A stretch of 64,000 nucleotides of DNA from Halothiobacillus diazotrophicus (GTDB lineage Bacteria > Pseudomonadota > Gammaproteobacteria > Halothiobacillales > Halothiobacillaceae): positions 2,356,501 through 2,420,500 of the forward strand of contig NZ_CP016027.1 of assembly GCF_001663815.1 (NCBI RefSeq). Reading direction: 5' to 3'. The notes beneath the pieces were generated by a model. It saw only the letters and a program-made list of their open reading frames with translations. It was not told the origin of the DNA and made no database searches. Each line of letters starts with the position of its first letter. Position 1 is the first letter of the stretch. Below, piece by piece: positions 37,559 through 47,202 of the stretch. A program made the translations under genes and the position numbers.

Positions 37559-37927
37559 GTGATTCAGATGCAAACAATCCTGGACTCTGCTGACAACAGC
37601 GGCGCCAAAAAGGTTCAGTGTATCAAGGTGCTGGGCGGCTCACACCGTCGCTACGCCGGCATTGGCGACATCATCAAGGTATCCATCAAGGATGCCATTC
37701 CGCGTGGTCGCGTGAAAAAGGGTGATGTCTACAACGCGGTCGTCGTTCGCACTGCGAAAGGCGTTCGTCGCGCAGACGGTTCGCTGATCCGTTTCGACGG
37801 CAATGCCGCTGTTTTGTTGAACAACAAGCTTGAGCCGATCGGCACTCGTATTTTTGGCCCCGTGACCCGTGAGTTGCGTGGCGAGAAATTCATGAAGATC
37901 GTTTCGCTCGCGCCTGAAGTGATTTGA
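37559..37927 (+). CDS. rplN: 50S ribosomal protein L14
   Basis: L14 forms inter-subunit bridges and binds the silencing factor RsfS. The 122-residue product starts with GTG (37559) followed by IQMQT, agreeing with the family N-terminus. [17 protein letters not shown] and [13 protein letters not shown] are typical, and [13 protein letters not shown] closes the domain. AAGGAG lies upstream. In E. coli the spc operon begins here; I see no new promoter in the 11-base gap. Confidence 0.97.
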   Translation: MIQMQTILDSADNSGAKKVQCIKVLGGSHRRYAGIGDIIKVSIKDAIPRGRVKKGDVYNAVVVRTAKGVRRADGSLIRFDGNAAVLLNNKLEPIGTRIFGPVTRELRGEKFMKIVSLAPEVI

Positions 37928-37937
37928 GGTAAGCGTC

Positions 37938-38261
37938 ATGCGTAAGATTCGTCAGGGCGATGAAGTCGTCGTTATCGCCGGTAAAGACAAGGGTCGCCGG
38001 GGCACCGTGCTGCGTGTCGTCGATGGGGGCACACGTGTCGTCGTCGAGAACGTCAACAAGGTGAAGAAGCACCAGAAGCCGAACCCGATGGTCGGTCAAA
38101 CTGGCGGCATTATCGAAATGGAGAAATCGGTTGATATTTCCAATGTAATGCTGTTTAATCCCGCCTCCGAAAAAGGCGACCGGGTCGGCTTCAAGCAGCT
38201 TGAAGACGGTACCAAGGTCCGGTTTTTTAAATCCAACGGCGAAGTCGTTGATACAAAGTAA
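37938..38261 (+). CDS. rplX: 50S ribosomal protein L24
   Basis: L24 is one of the two assembly-initiating 50S proteins. The 107-residue product begins [22 protein letters not shown], a KOW motif, and contains [13 protein letters not shown]. The C-terminal part is normal for proteobacteria. It follows rplN by 10 bases and precedes rplE by 14. Confidence 0.97.
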   Translation: MRKIRQGDEVVVIAGKDKGRRGTVLRVVDGGTRVVVENVNKVKKHQKPNPMVGQTGGIIEMEKSVDISNVMLFNPASEKGDRVGFKQLEDGTKVRFFKSNGEVVDTK

Positions 38262-38275
38262 TAGGTTGAATTGAA

Positions 38276-38815
38276 ATGGCTCGTCTTCAGGAATTCTATA
38301 CCAACACATTGCAGGCTGAGTTGAAGAAGCAGCTTGAGCTTGACAATGTCATGGCCGTTCCGAAGCTGACCAAGATCACGTTGAACATGGGCTTGGGTGA
38401 CTCGGCTCGTGACAAGAAAGTGATTGACAGTGCAGTGAACGAACTCGCCGCCATTACCGGCCAACAGCCGATTGTGACTTACGCACGTAAGTCCATTGCG
38501 GGTTTCAAGCTGCGCGAAGGGATGCCTCTGGGCGTCAAGGTCACCCTGAGAGGACGTACGATGTACGAATTCTTCGATCGGTTGATCCACATCTCCATCC
38601 CCCGTATCCGTGATTTCCGTGGCCTGAACCCCAAGTCGTTCGACGGTCGCGGCAATTACAGCATGGGTGTGAAGGAGCAAATCATGTTCCCCGAGATCGA
38701 TTACGACAAGATTGATCAGATTCGGGGTATGGATATCACGATCACAACTACCGCGAAAACGGACGACCAGGCCCGGGCATTGCTCAACGGCTTTGGCTTC
38801 CCGTTCCGTCGGTAA
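38276..38815 (+). CDS. rplE: 50S ribosomal protein L5
   Basis: L5 binds 5S rRNA in the central protuberance. The 179-residue product equals the E. coli length. [19 protein letters not shown] and [21 protein letters not shown] are family signatures, followed by [19 protein letters not shown]. In E. coli S8 represses the spc operon at the rplX-rplE junction; I did not find a clear copy of that site here. Confidence 0.98.
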   Translation: MARLQEFYTNTLQAELKKQLELDNVMAVPKLTKITLNMGLGDSARDKKVIDSAVNELAAITGQQPIVTYARKSIAGFKLREGMPLGVKVTLRGRTMYEFFDRLIHISIPRIRDFRGLNPKSFDGRGNYSMGVKEQIMFPEIDYDKIDQIRGMDITITTTAKTDDQARALLNGFGFPFRR

Positions 38816-38824
38816 GGAGCAGAA

Positions 38825-39130
38825 ATGGCAAAGAAAAGTATGTTGAATCGGGAAGAACAGCGTCAGAAGCTGGCTGCCCGTTATGCCGCAAAACGCGCCC
38901 AGCTGCGCGCCATCCTGAGCGACGTCAATGCGGACTTCGACGACAAGATGAAGGCATCTGTCGAATTGAGCAAGTTGCCGCGGGACTCCTCGGTGTGCCG
39001 TCAGGTTCGCCGCTGTGCAATCACCGGCCGCCCGAAGGGTGTGTATCGCAAGTTTGCGCTGGGTCGTAACAAATTGCGTCAATTGGCCATGTCGGGTGAA
39101 ATCCCGGGCCTGCGTAAAGCCAGCTGGTAA
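38825..39130 (+). CDS. rpsN: 30S ribosomal protein S14 (long form)
   Basis: S14 helps to assemble the 30S head. The 101-residue product is the long, zinc-independent form: it lacks the paired CxxC knuckles of the short type. [19 protein letters not shown] and the C-terminal [11 protein letters not shown] are typical. It lies 9 bases after rplE and 12 bases before rpsH. Confidence 0.97.
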   Translation: MAKKSMLNREEQRQKLAARYAAKRAQLRAILSDVNADFDDKMKASVELSKLPRDSSVCRQVRRCAITGRPKGVYRKFALGRNKLRQLAMSGEIPGLRKASW

Positions 39131-39142
39131 CGGGGAATAGCC

Positions 39143-39535
39143 ATGAGTATGAATGATCCTATTTCGGATATGCTGACCCGCATCCGTAACGCACAAGCTG
39201 CGCGCAAGTCTGAAGTCTCCATGCCGTCTTCCAAGTTCAAGGTCGCCATTGCCGGTGTCCTGAAGGAAGAGGGTTACATTGGGGACGTCAAGATTGTGGG
39301 CGATGCCAAGCCGACACTGACCATTTCTCTGAAGTATTTCCAGGGCAAGCCCGTTATCGACATGATCAAGCGCGTATCCAAGCCGGGTTACCGCGTCTTC
39401 AAGAGTGCGGATGAGATCCCCTCCGTGATCGGTGGTTTGGGTGTTGCGATCGTATCAACTTCCCGTGGTGTGATGCCTGACCGTGAAGCGCGTCGTCAGA
39501 ACATCGGCGGTGAAATTGTCTGCTTTGTATCTTGA
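39143..39535 (+). CDS. rpsH: 30S ribosomal protein S8
   Basis: S8 binds the central domain of 16S rRNA and is the known repressor of the spc operon in E. coli. The 130-residue product equals the E. coli length. It begins [17 protein letters not shown] and ends with [20 protein letters not shown], the C-terminal RNA-binding signature. rplF follows after 15 bases. Confidence 0.98.
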   Translation: MSMNDPISDMLTRIRNAQAARKSEVSMPSSKFKVAIAGVLKEEGYIGDVKIVGDAKPTLTISLKYFQGKPVIDMIKRVSKPGYRVFKSADEIPSVIGGLGVAIVSTSRGVMPDREARRQNIGGEIVCFVS

Positions 39536-39550
39536 TCCCGGGAGTGAATT

Positions 39551-40078
39551 ATGAGTCGAGTTGCAAAAAAACCCGTCGCCATTCCCAAGGGTGTCGAGGT
39601 AAAGCTGGACGGGCTGTCCCTGTCCTTCAAAGGCCCCAAAGGTCAGATGATCCAGGAGATCCATCCCTCCGTTAAGGTTGAAGTGGCTGCCAACGAGCTA
39701 CGCTTCGATACCGATTCGGAGCAGTATATCCCCATGGCCGGTACCATGCGTTCCCTGGCGCAGAACAACGTCCAGGGTGTGACCAGCGGTTTTGAGATCA
39801 AGCTGCAGTTGGTCGGGGTTGGTTACCGTGCGCAAATGCAGGGCACCACATTGAACCTCGCGCTGGGTTTCTCTCATCCGATCAACTTCCCTGTACCAGC
39901 CGGCATCACCATTGAGACGCCGAGCCAGACAGAGATCGTTGTCAAGGGTGCCGATCGTCAGAAGGTTGGTCAGGTTTCCGCCAATATTCGCGGGTTCCGT
40001 CCGCCTGAGCCGTACAAGGGCAAGGGTGTGAAGTACCTTGATGAGGTCATCTTCCGTAAAGAAGCGAAGAAGAAGTAA
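39551..40078 (+). CDS. rplF: 50S ribosomal protein L6
   Basis: L6 lies near the sarcin-ricin loop and the factor-binding site. The 175-residue product has two similar domains. The N-terminal one begins SRVAKKPVAIPKGVEV. The C-terminal one contains GADRQKVGQVSANIRGFRPPEPYKGKG, the family signature. It lies 9 bases before rplR. Confidence 0.97.
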   Translation: MSRVAKKPVAIPKGVEVKLDGLSLSFKGPKGQMIQEIHPSVKVEVAANELRFDTDSEQYIPMAGTMRSLAQNNVQGVTSGFEIKLQLVGVGYRAQMQGTTLNLALGFSHPINFPVPAGITIETPSQTEIVVKGADRQKVGQVSANIRGFRPPEPYKGKGVKYLDEVIFRKEAKKK

Positions 40079-40087
40079 GGTATCGCT

Positions 40088-40444
40088 ATGAACGAAAAAA
40101 ACAGAAATCGTCTGCGGCGTGCTCGCCGTGCCCGTGCAAAGATCGCACGTCTGGGTGTTCATCGCCTGACGGTATATCGCACGGCCCAGCATACCTACGC
40201 TCAGATCTTTACACCGGACGGCGCCAATGTTGTTGCCTCCGTATCGACCCTGAACAAGGATTTCCTGCAGCCCGGTCAGAATGGCGGCAACGTCGAGGCC
40301 GCAAAGCGGGTCGGTGCAGCCATCGCTCAAGCAGCGATCGCCAAGGGCGTTACCCAGGTCGCCTTCGATCGCGCCGGCTTCATCTTTCATGGCCGTATCA
40401 AGGCCCTGGCCGAGTCCGCGCGTGAAGCCGGTCTGCAATTCTAA
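40088..40444 (+). CDS. rplR: 50S ribosomal protein L18
   Basis: L18 carries 5S rRNA into the 50S subunit with L5. The 118-residue product has a very basic N-terminus (NRLRRARRARAKIARLGVHRLTV). QVAFDRAGFIFHGRIKALAES forms the C-terminal 5S/L5 contact. Length and signature are normal. rpsE follows after 11 bases. Confidence 0.97.
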   Translation: MNEKNRNRLRRARRARAKIARLGVHRLTVYRTAQHTYAQIFTPDGANVVASVSTLNKDFLQPGQNGGNVEAAKRVGAAIAQAAIAKGVTQVAFDRAGFIFHGRIKALAESAREAGLQF

Positions 40445-40455
40445 GGGGTTAAGCA

Positions 40456-40971
40456 ATGAGTCGAAATTCTAACGAAGTATCCACCGACGGCCTGATCGAG
40501 AAATTGGTCGCCGTCAATCGTGTGGCCAAGGTCGTGAAGGGTGGTCGTATCTTCTCATTCACCGCGCTGACCGTTGTTGGCGATGGCGAAGGGCGGGTAG
40601 GCTACGGTTACGGTAAGGCTAAGGAAGTACCTGCGGCCATCCAGAAGGCGATGGATCGTGCCAAGCGCAGTATGGTCGAAGTGCCGCTGCGTGACGGTAC
40701 GCTCTATTACCCGACCAATGGCGAGCATGGCGCAGCCAAGGTGTTCATGAAGCCCGCGTCCGAAGGTACGGGCGTCATTGCGGGGGGCGCGATGCGCGCT
40801 GTTTTCGAGGCTGCTGGCGTACGAAACGTACTCGCCAAGTGCATCGGTACCCGTAATCACATGAACGTGATCCGTGCGACCGTGAATGGCCTCAAGGGTA
40901 TCAACTCGCCGGAAAGCATTGCCGCAAAGCGTGGCAAGCGGGTCGAGGAAATCATCGGAGCGCAGTCATGA
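40456..40971 (+). CDS. rpsE: 30S ribosomal protein S5
   Basis: S5 acts in decoding accuracy and mRNA unwinding. The 171-residue product has the double-stranded-RNA-binding-like domain with [20 protein letters not shown] and [36 protein letters not shown] lies in the C-terminal domain. The stop overlaps the rpmD start by 4 bases (ATGA). Confidence 0.98.
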   Translation: MSRNSNEVSTDGLIEKLVAVNRVAKVVKGGRIFSFTALTVVGDGEGRVGYGYGKAKEVPAAIQKAMDRAKRSMVEVPLRDGTLYYPTNGEHGAAKVFMKPASEGTGVIAGGAMRAVFEAAGVRNVLAKCIGTRNHMNVIRATVNGLKGINSPESIAAKRGKRVEEIIGAQS

Positions 40972-41159
40972 GCAAGCAGCAAACGGTCCGTATCAAGCTG
41001 GTCCGTTCCACCATTGGTCGCTTGGCCGCGCACAAGGCGTGCGTCCGTGGATTGGGCCTGTCGCGTATGAATCAGGTTGTTGAGGTGATCGATACCCCCG
41101 AGAACCGGGGCATGATCAACAAGGTCAACTACCTGCTCGAAATTCAGGAATCAAAATAA
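40968..41159 (+). CDS. rpmD: 50S ribosomal protein L30
   Basis: L30 is a small 50S surface protein. The 63-residue product contains [20 protein letters not shown] and [20 protein letters not shown], the family signature. It overlaps rpsE by 4 bases and rplO by 1 base, so the three should be translated together. Expression is expected as part of the spc operon. Confidence 0.97.
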   Translation: MSKQQTVRIKLVRSTIGRLAAHKACVRGLGLSRMNQVVEVIDTPENRGMINKVNYLLEIQESK

Positions 41160-41587
41160 TGCGTCTGAATAATTTGTCGCCAGCTGATGGCAGTCGTAAG
41201 GAGCGTACCCGCGTCGGTCGCGGTGTCGGTTCCGGTCTCGGCAAGACCGCAGGTCGCGGTCACAAGGGTCAGAAGTCCCGCTCCGGCGGTTTCCACAAGA
41301 CCGGCTTCGAAGGCGGTCAGATGCCCATCCAGCGTCGTCTGCCGAAAATCGGCTTCCGTTCGCTGCGCGCGCTGGAAACGGCCGAGATCCGTACCTCCGA
41401 GTTGAACCAGCTTGATGGTGTGGTCTCTCTCGAAACCCTGAAGGCAGCGGGTCTGATTCGTAACGATATCCGTTACGTGAAGATCATGCTCTCCGGTGAA
41501 GTGACCAAGGCTCTGGAAATCCAGGGTGTGCGAGTCAGCAAGGGTGCACGTAGCGCGATCCTCGCTGCAGGCGGTAAAGCGGAGTAA
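41159..41587 (+). CDS. rplO: 50S ribosomal protein L15
   Basis: L15 is a late-assembly 50S protein with a long glycine- and arginine-rich N-terminal extension ([20 protein letters not shown]). The 142-residue product also has [18 protein letters not shown] and a folded C-terminal part ending [14 protein letters not shown]. It overlaps rpmD by one base. secY starts 3 bases after its stop. Confidence 0.97.
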   Translation: MRLNNLSPADGSRKERTRVGRGVGSGLGKTAGRGHKGQKSRSGGFHKTGFEGGQMPIQRRLPKIGFRSLRALETAEIRTSELNQLDGVVSLETLKAAGLIRNDIRYVKIMLSGEVTKALEIQGVRVSKGARSAILAAGGKAE

Positions 41588-41590
41588 TCT

Positions 41591-42925
41591 GTGTCACAAG
41601 CGAATGCAGGAATAGCCGCACTTGCCGGGGCCGGTCGTCTGACCGAGCTCCGGCAACGTATTTTCTTTGTCATCATGGTGCTGGTCGTTTATCGGATCGG
41701 TACGTTCATTCCCCTGCCGGGAATTGACATTGGTGTCATGCAATCGCTTTTCAGCCAGCACGCTGGCGGTATCCTGGGCATGATGAACATGTTCTCCGGC
41801 GGTGCGCTTTCCCGGATGTCCCTGTTTGCCCTCGGTGTCATGCCGTACATCTCCGCCTCCATCATCGTGCAGTTGCTTACCTCTGTGGTGCCGACACTTG
41901 AGCGCATCAAGAAGGAAGGCGAGGCGGGTCGACGCAAGATAACCCAGTACACACGATACGGCACCCTGGGGCTGGGCCTGGTCCAGGCACTGGGTGTATC
42001 GATAGCTCTCCAGGGGCAGTCGGTCGGCGGTGCTCCGCTCGTCTACTCGCCGGGGATCGGTTTTCTGTTCGTGGCAACGATGACTCTGGTCACCGGTACG
42101 ATGCTTCTCGTCTGGCTAGGTGAGCAGATCACCGAACGCGGTGTGGGCAACGGGATTTCCCTGATCATTTTCGCCGGTATTGTTGCAGGTCTGCCGACGG
42201 CAATCGGTGGCACCGCCGAGTTGGTTCGGACCGGTGAATTGAGCGTGATTACCCTGTTGGTGCTGGCGGTGCTGATTCTCGCCGTGACGGCTTTCGTCGT
42301 ATTCATTGAGCGTGGTCAGCGTCGCATCACGGTCAATTACGCCCGTCGTCAGCAGGGACGGGGTGCAGCGGGCTCACAAAGTTCGCATTTGCCACTCAAG
42401 CTGAACATGGCTGGCGTGATCCCGCCGATCTTTGCGTCCAGCATCATTCTGTTCCCGGCTACACTCGGTAATTGGTTGGGGCAGCAGGAAAACATGGCAT
42501 GGCTGCGTAACCTGTCGACGGCACTGTCCCCGGGGCAGCCGTTGTATGTTGGCCTGTATGCAACCGCGATTATCTTTTTCTGCTTTTTCTATACGGCCTT
42601 GGTGTTCAATGCCCGAGAAACTGCAGATAACCTGAAGCGATCCGGTGCGTTCGTCCCAGGGATTCGACCCGGTGAGCATACTGCCCGCTATATCGACAAG
42701 GTGCTCACCCGCCTGACGTTCTGGGGCGCCTTGTATATCACGGCGGTCTGTTTGCTTCCTGAGTTCCTGATCCTGTATTGGAATGTGCCTTTCTATTTCG
42801 GTGGCACTTCCTTGCTGATTATTGTGGTTGTGCTGATGGACTTCATGGCGCAGGTCCAGTCCCATCTCGTTTCTCATCAGTACGATAGTTTGGTGCGTAA
42901 AGCACACTTCAAATCCGGTCTATAA
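41591..42925 (+). CDS. secY: Preprotein translocase subunit SecY
   Basis: SecY is the channel of the SecYEG export machine. The 444-residue product has ten membrane spans. [18 protein letters not shown] is the first periplasmic/plug region. Further signatures are [34 protein letters not shown] and [17 protein letters not shown]. The cytoplasmic loop near [20 protein letters not shown] contacts SecA and the ribosome. The start is GTG at 41591. The stop overlaps a perfect TATAAT. No rpmJ follows. Confidence 0.98.
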   Translation: MSQANAGIAALAGAGRLTELRQRIFFVIMVLVVYRIGTFIPLPGIDIGVMQSLFSQHAGGILGMMNMFSGGALSRMSLFALGVMPYISASIIVQLLTSVVPTLERIKKEGEAGRRKITQYTRYGTLGLGLVQALGVSIALQGQSVGGAPLVYSPGIGFLFVATMTLVTGTMLLVWLGEQITERGVGNGISLIIFAGIVAGLPTAIGGTAELVRTGELSVITLLVLAVLILAVTAFVVFIERGQRRITVNYARRQQGRGAAGSQSSHLPLKLNMAGVIPPIFASSIILFPATLGNWLGQQENMAWLRNLSTALSPGQPLYVGLYATAIIFFCFFYTALVFNARETADNLKRSGAFVPGIRPGEHTARYIDKVLTRLTFWGALYITAVCLLPEFLILYWNVPFYFGGTSLLIIVVVLMDFMAQVQSHLVSHQYDSLVRKAHFKSGL

Positions 42926-42926
42926 T
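42921..42926 (+). promoter_or_regulatory. Possible -10 element for the alpha operon (rpsM-rpsK-rpsD-rpoA-rplQ)
   Basis: A perfect TATAAT overlaps the secY stop codon, 74 bases before rpsM. No recognisable -35 box lies 16-18 bases upstream and no TGn extension is present, so promoter function is uncertain. Just downstream, CACGAA (42929-42934) can pair with TTCGTG (42950-42955), a possible part of an S4-responsive leader. Confidence 0.35.
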
Positions 42927-42999
42927 TCCACGAAACAGCACTTGCGTTGTTCGTGAATTTGGTTTAATGTTTCGCGCTCATTTTTTAAGGTGATCTTCG

Positions 43000-43356
43000 A
43001 TGGCACGTATAGCGGGAATTAACATTCCAGTGCAAAAGCACGTGGTAATTGCACTTACTTCCATTTATGGCATTGGCCCGACCCGTGCCAAAGGTATCTG
43101 TCAGGCTGCTGCGGTCGAGCCGACCCGTAAGGTTCGTGATCTTTCCGAATCTGAAGTCGAGGCTCTGCGTGCCGAAGTTGCCAAGTTCGTGGTTGAAGGC
43201 GACCTGCGTCGTGATGTCGCCATGAACATCAAGCGCCTGATGGATCTGGGTTGTTATCGTGGTCTGCGTCATCGTCGCGGGCTGCCTCTTCGCGGACAAC
43301 GCACGCGAACTAATGCACGGACTCGTAAGGGTCCGCGTCGCCTGGTCAAGCGTTGA
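43000..43356 (+). CDS. rpsM: 30S ribosomal protein S13
   Basis: S13 lies at the top of the 30S head and bridges to L5. The 118-residue product equals the E. coli length. It begins [20 protein letters not shown], contains the helix-two-turns-helix [14 protein letters not shown], and ends in the basic tail [17 protein letters not shown]. It heads the alpha operon, 74 bases after secY. Confidence 0.98.
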   Translation: MARIAGINIPVQKHVVIALTSIYGIGPTRAKGICQAAAVEPTRKVRDLSESEVEALRAEVAKFVVEGDLRRDVAMNIKRLMDLGCYRGLRHRRGLPLRGQRTRTNARTRKGPRRLVKR

Positions 43357-43399
43357 TCCAGGCTTAATATTCTTCGATCATCGAGAGTAGGATAATTTA

Positions 43400-43789
43400 A
43401 TGGCTAAATCGAATGCCCCTGCGCGCAAGAAAATCAAGCGCGTGGTTACGGATGCTGTTGCCCATGTGCATGCATCCTTCAACAACACGATCGTGACGAT
43501 CACGGACCGTCAGGGTAATGCCCTGAGCTGGGCCACCTCGGGTGGCTCGGGTTTCCGTGGTTCACGCAAGTCCACGCCTTTTGCCGCACAGGTTGCGGCG
43601 GAGCGCGCCGGCGAAGCGGCCAAGGCCTATGGCGTCAAGAACATCGACGTCGAAATCAAGGGTCCCGGTCCGGGTCGCGAATCGACGATTCGTGCATTGA
43701 ATGCCGTCGGTTTCAAGGTGGGCATGATCACTGACGTGACGCCCATTCCTCACAATGGCTGCCGGCCGCCGAAAAAGCGTCGCGTGTAA
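43400..43789 (+). CDS. rpsK: 30S ribosomal protein S11
   Basis: S11 lies on the platform near the mRNA exit. The 129-residue product equals the E. coli length. [22 protein letters not shown] and [18 protein letters not shown] are signatures. The C-terminus [20 protein letters not shown] is highly conserved. It lies 43 bases after rpsM and 13 before rpsD. Confidence 0.98.
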   Translation: MAKSNAPARKKIKRVVTDAVAHVHASFNNTIVTITDRQGNALSWATSGGSGFRGSRKSTPFAAQVAAERAGEAAKAYGVKNIDVEIKGPGPGRESTIRALNAVGFKVGMITDVTPIPHNGCRPPKKRRV

Positions 43790-43802
43790 GGGGTTTTAGA
43801 TC

Positions 43803-44426
43803 ATGGCTCGTTATCTTGGTCCTAAGTGTAAGTTAAGTCGCCGCGAAGGCACTGACCTGTTCCTGAAATCCGGCGTCCGGTCTCATGAAGACAAGTGCCA
43901 CCATGACCGTGCTCCTGGCCAGCATGGTGCCGCACGCAAGCAGAAGGTATCCGGTTACGGTACTCAGCTGCGCGAAAAGCAGAAGTTGCGTCGTATCTAT
44001 GGCGTTCTGGAGCGTCAGTTCGCCAATTACTTCAAGAAGGCTTCTCAGCAGAAGGGTTCTACGGGTGAAAACCTCCTTCAGTTGCTTGAGTGCCGTCTGG
44101 ACAACGTCGTCTACCGCATGGGGTTCGGCTCCACGCGTGCGGAAGCCCGCCAGATCGTGTCCCACCGCTGTGTGACCGTCAACGGCGTGGTCGTGAACAT
44201 CCCGTCATTCCAGGTTTCTGCCAATGACGTGATCGCCGTTCGTGAATCCGCACGCAAGCAGCAGCGTATCAAGGACGCCATCGAGTTGGCTGCCCAGCGT
44301 CCGACCGTCGATTGGATCAGCGTCGATGCGGCCAAGATGGAAGGCGTCTTCAAGGCTGCGCCGGTTCGTGACGAACTGCCTGCCGAAATCAATGAATCAC
44401 TCGTTGTCGAGTTGTATTCCAAGTAA
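43803..44426 (+). CDS. rpsD: 30S ribosomal protein S4
   Basis: S4 nucleates 30S assembly and represses the alpha operon in E. coli by binding a pseudoknot at rpsM. The 207-residue product (206 in E. coli) begins [15 protein letters not shown] and has [19 protein letters not shown]. The S4 RNA-binding domain contains [20 protein letters not shown]. rpoA begins 18 bases after its stop. Confidence 0.98.
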   Translation: MARYLGPKCKLSRREGTDLFLKSGVRSHEDKCHHDRAPGQHGAARKQKVSGYGTQLREKQKLRRIYGVLERQFANYFKKASQQKGSTGENLLQLLECRLDNVVYRMGFGSTRAEARQIVSHRCVTVNGVVVNIPSFQVSANDVIAVRESARKQQRIKDAIELAAQRPTVDWISVDAAKMEGVFKAAPVRDELPAEINESLVVELYSK

Positions 44427-44444
44427 TATTTGCGAGGGTACGTC

Positions 44445-45440
44445 ATGCAATTGGGTTCTACCGAACTGCTCAAGCCGCGATTGGTTGATGTCCAGGTTCT
44501 GGACGAAACGCGTGCGCGCGTCGTGCTGGAGCCGCTTGAGCGCGGTTTTGGCTATACGCTGGGTAATGCGCTCCGTCGTATCCTGCTGTCTTCCATCCCG
44601 GGCGTTGCGGTGACCGAGGCAGAAATCGAAGGCGTAGTTCACGAATACACCACGATCGAAGGTGTACACGAAGACGTCCTCGAGATCCTGTTGAATCTCA
44701 AGGGGCTGTCCGTCGTTCTGCACGGCCGTGATGAGGCGGTTCTGAGCATCAAGAAGACGGGTCCCGGTACGATTACCGCAGCGGATATCAAGACTGACCA
44801 TGCCGTCGAGATCATCAATCCCGATCATCACATTGCGACCCTGAACGTACAGGGGGCACTCGCGATGACATTCAAGGTGCAGCGTGGCAAAGGCTATGTC
44901 CCTGCCAGCGCGCGTCGTGAAGAGTCGGGTGGTCAAATTGGCCGTCTGCTAGTGGATGCATCCTTCTCTCCTCTGCGTCGTGTCGCTTATTCGGTTGAGC
45001 GCGCGCGTGTGGAGCAGCGTACCGATCTGGATTCCCTGGTGCTCGATATCGAAACCAATGGTTCCATTTCTGCCGAGGATGCCATTCGTCATGCTGCAGG
45101 CATTCTGGTTGACCAGTTGTCTGTCTTCGTGGACCTGAAAGCGGAGAAATCCGAGCCGGTTCAAGAGCAGGCGCCGACCGTCGATCCGATTCTGTTGCGG
45201 CCGGTCGATGACTTGGAGCTGACGGTTCGTTCCGCCAACTGCCTGAAGGCCGAAAACATTTATTACATCGGTGACCTGATTCAGCGCACCGAAATTGAAC
45301 TGCTCAAAACCCCGAACCTGGGCAAGAAATCCCTGACCGAAATCAAGGATGTCCTGGCGAAGCAGGGGTTGTCACTGGGACAGCGACTCGAAAGCTGGCC
45401 GCCGGCTGAGTTACAAAATCTGGCTGAGACCAAGATCTAA
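44445..45440 (+). CDS. rpoA: DNA-directed RNA polymerase subunit alpha
   Basis: Two alpha subunits scaffold RNA polymerase and contact UP elements and activators. The 331-residue product has the N-terminal dimer domain ([20 protein letters not shown]). A Glu/Pro-rich linker lies near residues 235-248. The C-terminal domain contains [18 protein letters not shown] and [19 protein letters not shown], with the DNA-contacting arginine and lysines. The start is the ATG at 44445; an in-frame start at 44430 would add five residues. Confidence 0.98.
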   Translation: MQLGSTELLKPRLVDVQVLDETRARVVLEPLERGFGYTLGNALRRILLSSIPGVAVTEAEIEGVVHEYTTIEGVHEDVLEILLNLKGLSVVLHGRDEAVLSIKKTGPGTITAADIKTDHAVEIINPDHHIATLNVQGALAMTFKVQRGKGYVPASARREESGGQIGRLLVDASFSPLRRVAYSVERARVEQRTDLDSLVLDIETNGSISAEDAIRHAAGILVDQLSVFVDLKAEKSEPVQEQAPTVDPILLRPVDDLELTVRSANCLKAENIYYIGDLIQRTEIELLKTPNLGKKSLTEIKDVLAKQGLSLGQRLESWPPAELQNLAETKI

Positions 45441-45468
45441 GCTACTTGAAATTTTTGGGGTATTTGAG

Positions 45469-45846
45469 ATGCGTCACCGTCTTTCGGGCCGTCAGTTAGG
45501 CCGTAATTCCGATCAACGCAGTGCGTTGATGCGTTCTTTGACTAATTCCTTGATCGAGCACGAGCTGATCAAGACCACCCTGCCCAAGGCCAAGGAGCTC
45601 CGTCGTTTTGCCGAGCCCCTGATCACCCTGGCCAAGGAAGATTCCGTTCATGCTCGCCGTCTGGCGTTTGCCCGTACCCGTAACAAGGCTGTTGTTGGCA
45701 AGTTGTTCGGTGATTTGGGTCCGCGATTCCAATCCCGGGCCGGTGGTTATGTGCGCATCCTGAAGTGCGGCAACCGCCCGGGCGACAATGCGCCGATGGC
45801 CTATGTCGAATTCGTGGAGCGCGGCGAAGTATCTGCCTCCGAGTAA
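45469..45846 (+). CDS. rplQ: 50S ribosomal protein L17
   Basis: L17 lies at the base of the 50S near the tunnel exit. The 125-residue product begins [20 protein letters not shown] and has [20 protein letters not shown] and [21 protein letters not shown], the family signatures. An upstream in-frame start at 45349 lies inside rpoA and is rejected. A bidirectional terminator follows. Confidence 0.98.
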   Translation: MRHRLSGRQLGRNSDQRSALMRSLTNSLIEHELIKTTLPKAKELRRFAEPLITLAKEDSVHARRLAFARTRNKAVVGKLFGDLGPRFQSRAGGYVRILKCGNRPGDNAPMAYVEFVERGEVSASE

Positions 45847-45861
45847 TCTGCGTGCAGGCGT

Positions 45862-45890
45862 AAAAAAACCGGCCATTGGCCGGTTTTTTT
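45862..45890. terminator. Bidirectional terminator between rplQ and the DUF302 gene
   Basis: Seven A, then CCGGCC (45869-45874), a 3-base ATT loop, GGCCGG (45878-45883) and seven T. The A- and T-runs extend the pairing and give a U-tract on both strands. It can therefore end the alpha operon on the plus strand and the convergent DUF302 gene, which stops at 45909, on the minus strand. Confidence 0.95.
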
Positions 45891-45908
45891 GTTCTTACGC
45901 GCGCTGGT

Positions 45909-46295
45909 TCAGGCAATCGCCTGGTCGATCATGGTCACCATCGATGCCTCGACCGACGTGGCAATTTCCGCGAGTGTCTGATCGTCGCTTAATACGTTCA
46001 GAATGCTGGCCGGACTCATCATGGACACGATAATGCCGCCATCACGCTCATAAACAGCGATCCGGCAGGGAAGGGCGTTTGCGAGACTGATCTGGATGGT
46101 GAGCACTTCCTTGGCGCGTTTCGGGTTGCAGACCTCGAAGACGCGACAAGCCGGATCGAAGGGGATCCCTTTGCCCTCCAGCGTATTCTTGATGTCGTGC
46201 ACATGAAGTACGCCGAAACCATTGGCCTTGACTGCCTCGGTCAGGCGCTGGCAGGTGGTCTCCAGGTCGTAAGGGCTTTTCTTCTCGATCAGCAT
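45909..46295 (-). CDS. DUF302 domain protein
   Basis: The product is 128 residues and is almost entirely a DUF302 domain. It has ETTCQRLTEAVKANGFGVLHVHDIKNTL near the N-terminus and FEVCNPKRAKEVLTIQISLANALPCRIAVYERDGG in the centre, with the conserved Asn-Pro and Cys-Arg. There is no signal peptide or membrane span. The function of DUF302 is unknown; the fold is a small dimeric alpha/beta sandwich. It is read from a GAAGGAG site. The gene is divergent from the secreted helical protein, with a 154-base shared gap. Confidence 0.85.
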   Translation of the reverse strand: MLIEKKSPYDLETTCQRLTEAVKANGFGVLHVHDIKNTLEGKGIPFDPACRVFEVCNPKRAKEVLTIQISLANALPCRIAVYERDGGIIVSMMSPASILNVLSDDQTLAEIATSVEASMVTMIDQAIA

Positions 46296-46449
46296 GGGGT
46301 GCTCCTTCGGGTAGTAAGTGAGAGGTGGAATGATGGAACGCTTCTGTGAGGAAATAGTAAATGGGCGGATACATTCGGTTGTTATTTGTTGCCGCCTTTG
46401 TCAGACTCTATCAGCTAAGTAAAGTTTTATACATCAATCGGAGTTGCTC
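46296..46449. other. Divergent intergenic region between the DUF302 and secreted-protein genes
   Basis: The 154-base gap must hold promoters in both directions and is AT-richer than its surroundings. Ribosome binding sites are clear on both sides (GGAG before 46450, GGAG on the minus strand before 46295). I found no convincing complete -35/-10 pair. Confidence 0.4.
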
Positions 46450-47118
46450 ATGATCGTAGATCGTTTGAATCGTTCCTTCCATAAAACGGCCCTGGCGCTC
46501 GGTATCGCCTGCGCATCCTGGATGGGCGTCGCCGCAGCCGCCGATGACAGTGCTTCCGGAGCCGCCACGCCGCCACCCGCCGCCGCGCAGCAGGTGGCGC
46601 CTCAGTTGAGCCCCGAGCAGATGAAGCTGATGAACGAGTTCAAGGCCACGCATGAAGAAATTGGTGCTATCGAGCAGCAGCTGCAGGCGATCGAGGAGAA
46701 GGCCTACAAGAAGAATCCCCGTCTCGGGAAGGATCGCGATTCCCTGCGCGATGACATCAAGTCAGCCATGTCCGACAAGGACTACGATGCACAGGCCAAG
46801 TACGATGAGCTGAAGTCGATGGTCACTAAGATCCAGTCGATGCAGGATTCCGATCCCGAGAAAATGAAAGAAATCCAGAAATTCCGTGCTGGGCAGCAGG
46901 AGTTCGAACAGCGTCAAGAGCGTGCCTTCCAGGATCCCAAGATCCAGAAGAAGTCCGAGAAACTGCGCAATGATGTTCGTGCGGAAATGATCAAGGTCGA
47001 TCCGAAGTCGAAGAAGCTGTTTGCCGATCTCGACAAGGACGAGCAGAAAATGCGCGACCTACAGCAGCAGGCGATGAAAATGCATGGCAACATGCAGAGC
47101 GCGCCAGCAGGCCAATAA
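46450..47118 (+). CDS. Secreted helical protein of unknown function
   Basis: The 222-residue product has a probable signal peptide (about 1-31, ending AAA). An Ala/Pro-rich spacer follows (PPPAAAQQVAPQ). After that come about 170 residues rich in Lys, Glu, Gln, Asp and Met, without Cys, strongly helical and likely coiled coil. I recognise no family. It should be periplasmic. The start is the ATG at 46450, with GGAG upstream; a TTG two codons earlier is possible. A strong terminator follows, so the gene is monocistronic. Confidence 0.65.
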   Translation: MIVDRLNRSFHKTALALGIACASWMGVAAAADDSASGAATPPPAAAQQVAPQLSPEQMKLMNEFKATHEEIGAIEQQLQAIEEKAYKKNPRLGKDRDSLRDDIKSAMSDKDYDAQAKYDELKSMVTKIQSMQDSDPEKMKEIQKFRAGQQEFEQRQERAFQDPKIQKKSEKLRNDVRAEMIKVDPKSKKLFADLDKDEQKMRDLQQQAMKMHGNMQSAPAGQ

Positions 47119-47157
47119 TTGAACGGCGTCATGCGCCTTGGCGCGTGAAGTGGACAG

Positions 47158-47180
47158 CCCGGCTTAGGCCGGGTTTTTTT
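47158..47180 (+). terminator. Rho-independent terminator after the secreted helical protein
   Basis: CCCGGC (47158-47163) pairs with GCCGGG (47168-47173) around TTAG and is followed by seven T. The minus strand has no U-tract, so it does not serve the convergent uvrB gene. Confidence 0.92.
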
Positions 47181-47202
47181 GTGCCCTCACATTGCTGAAT
47201 TA

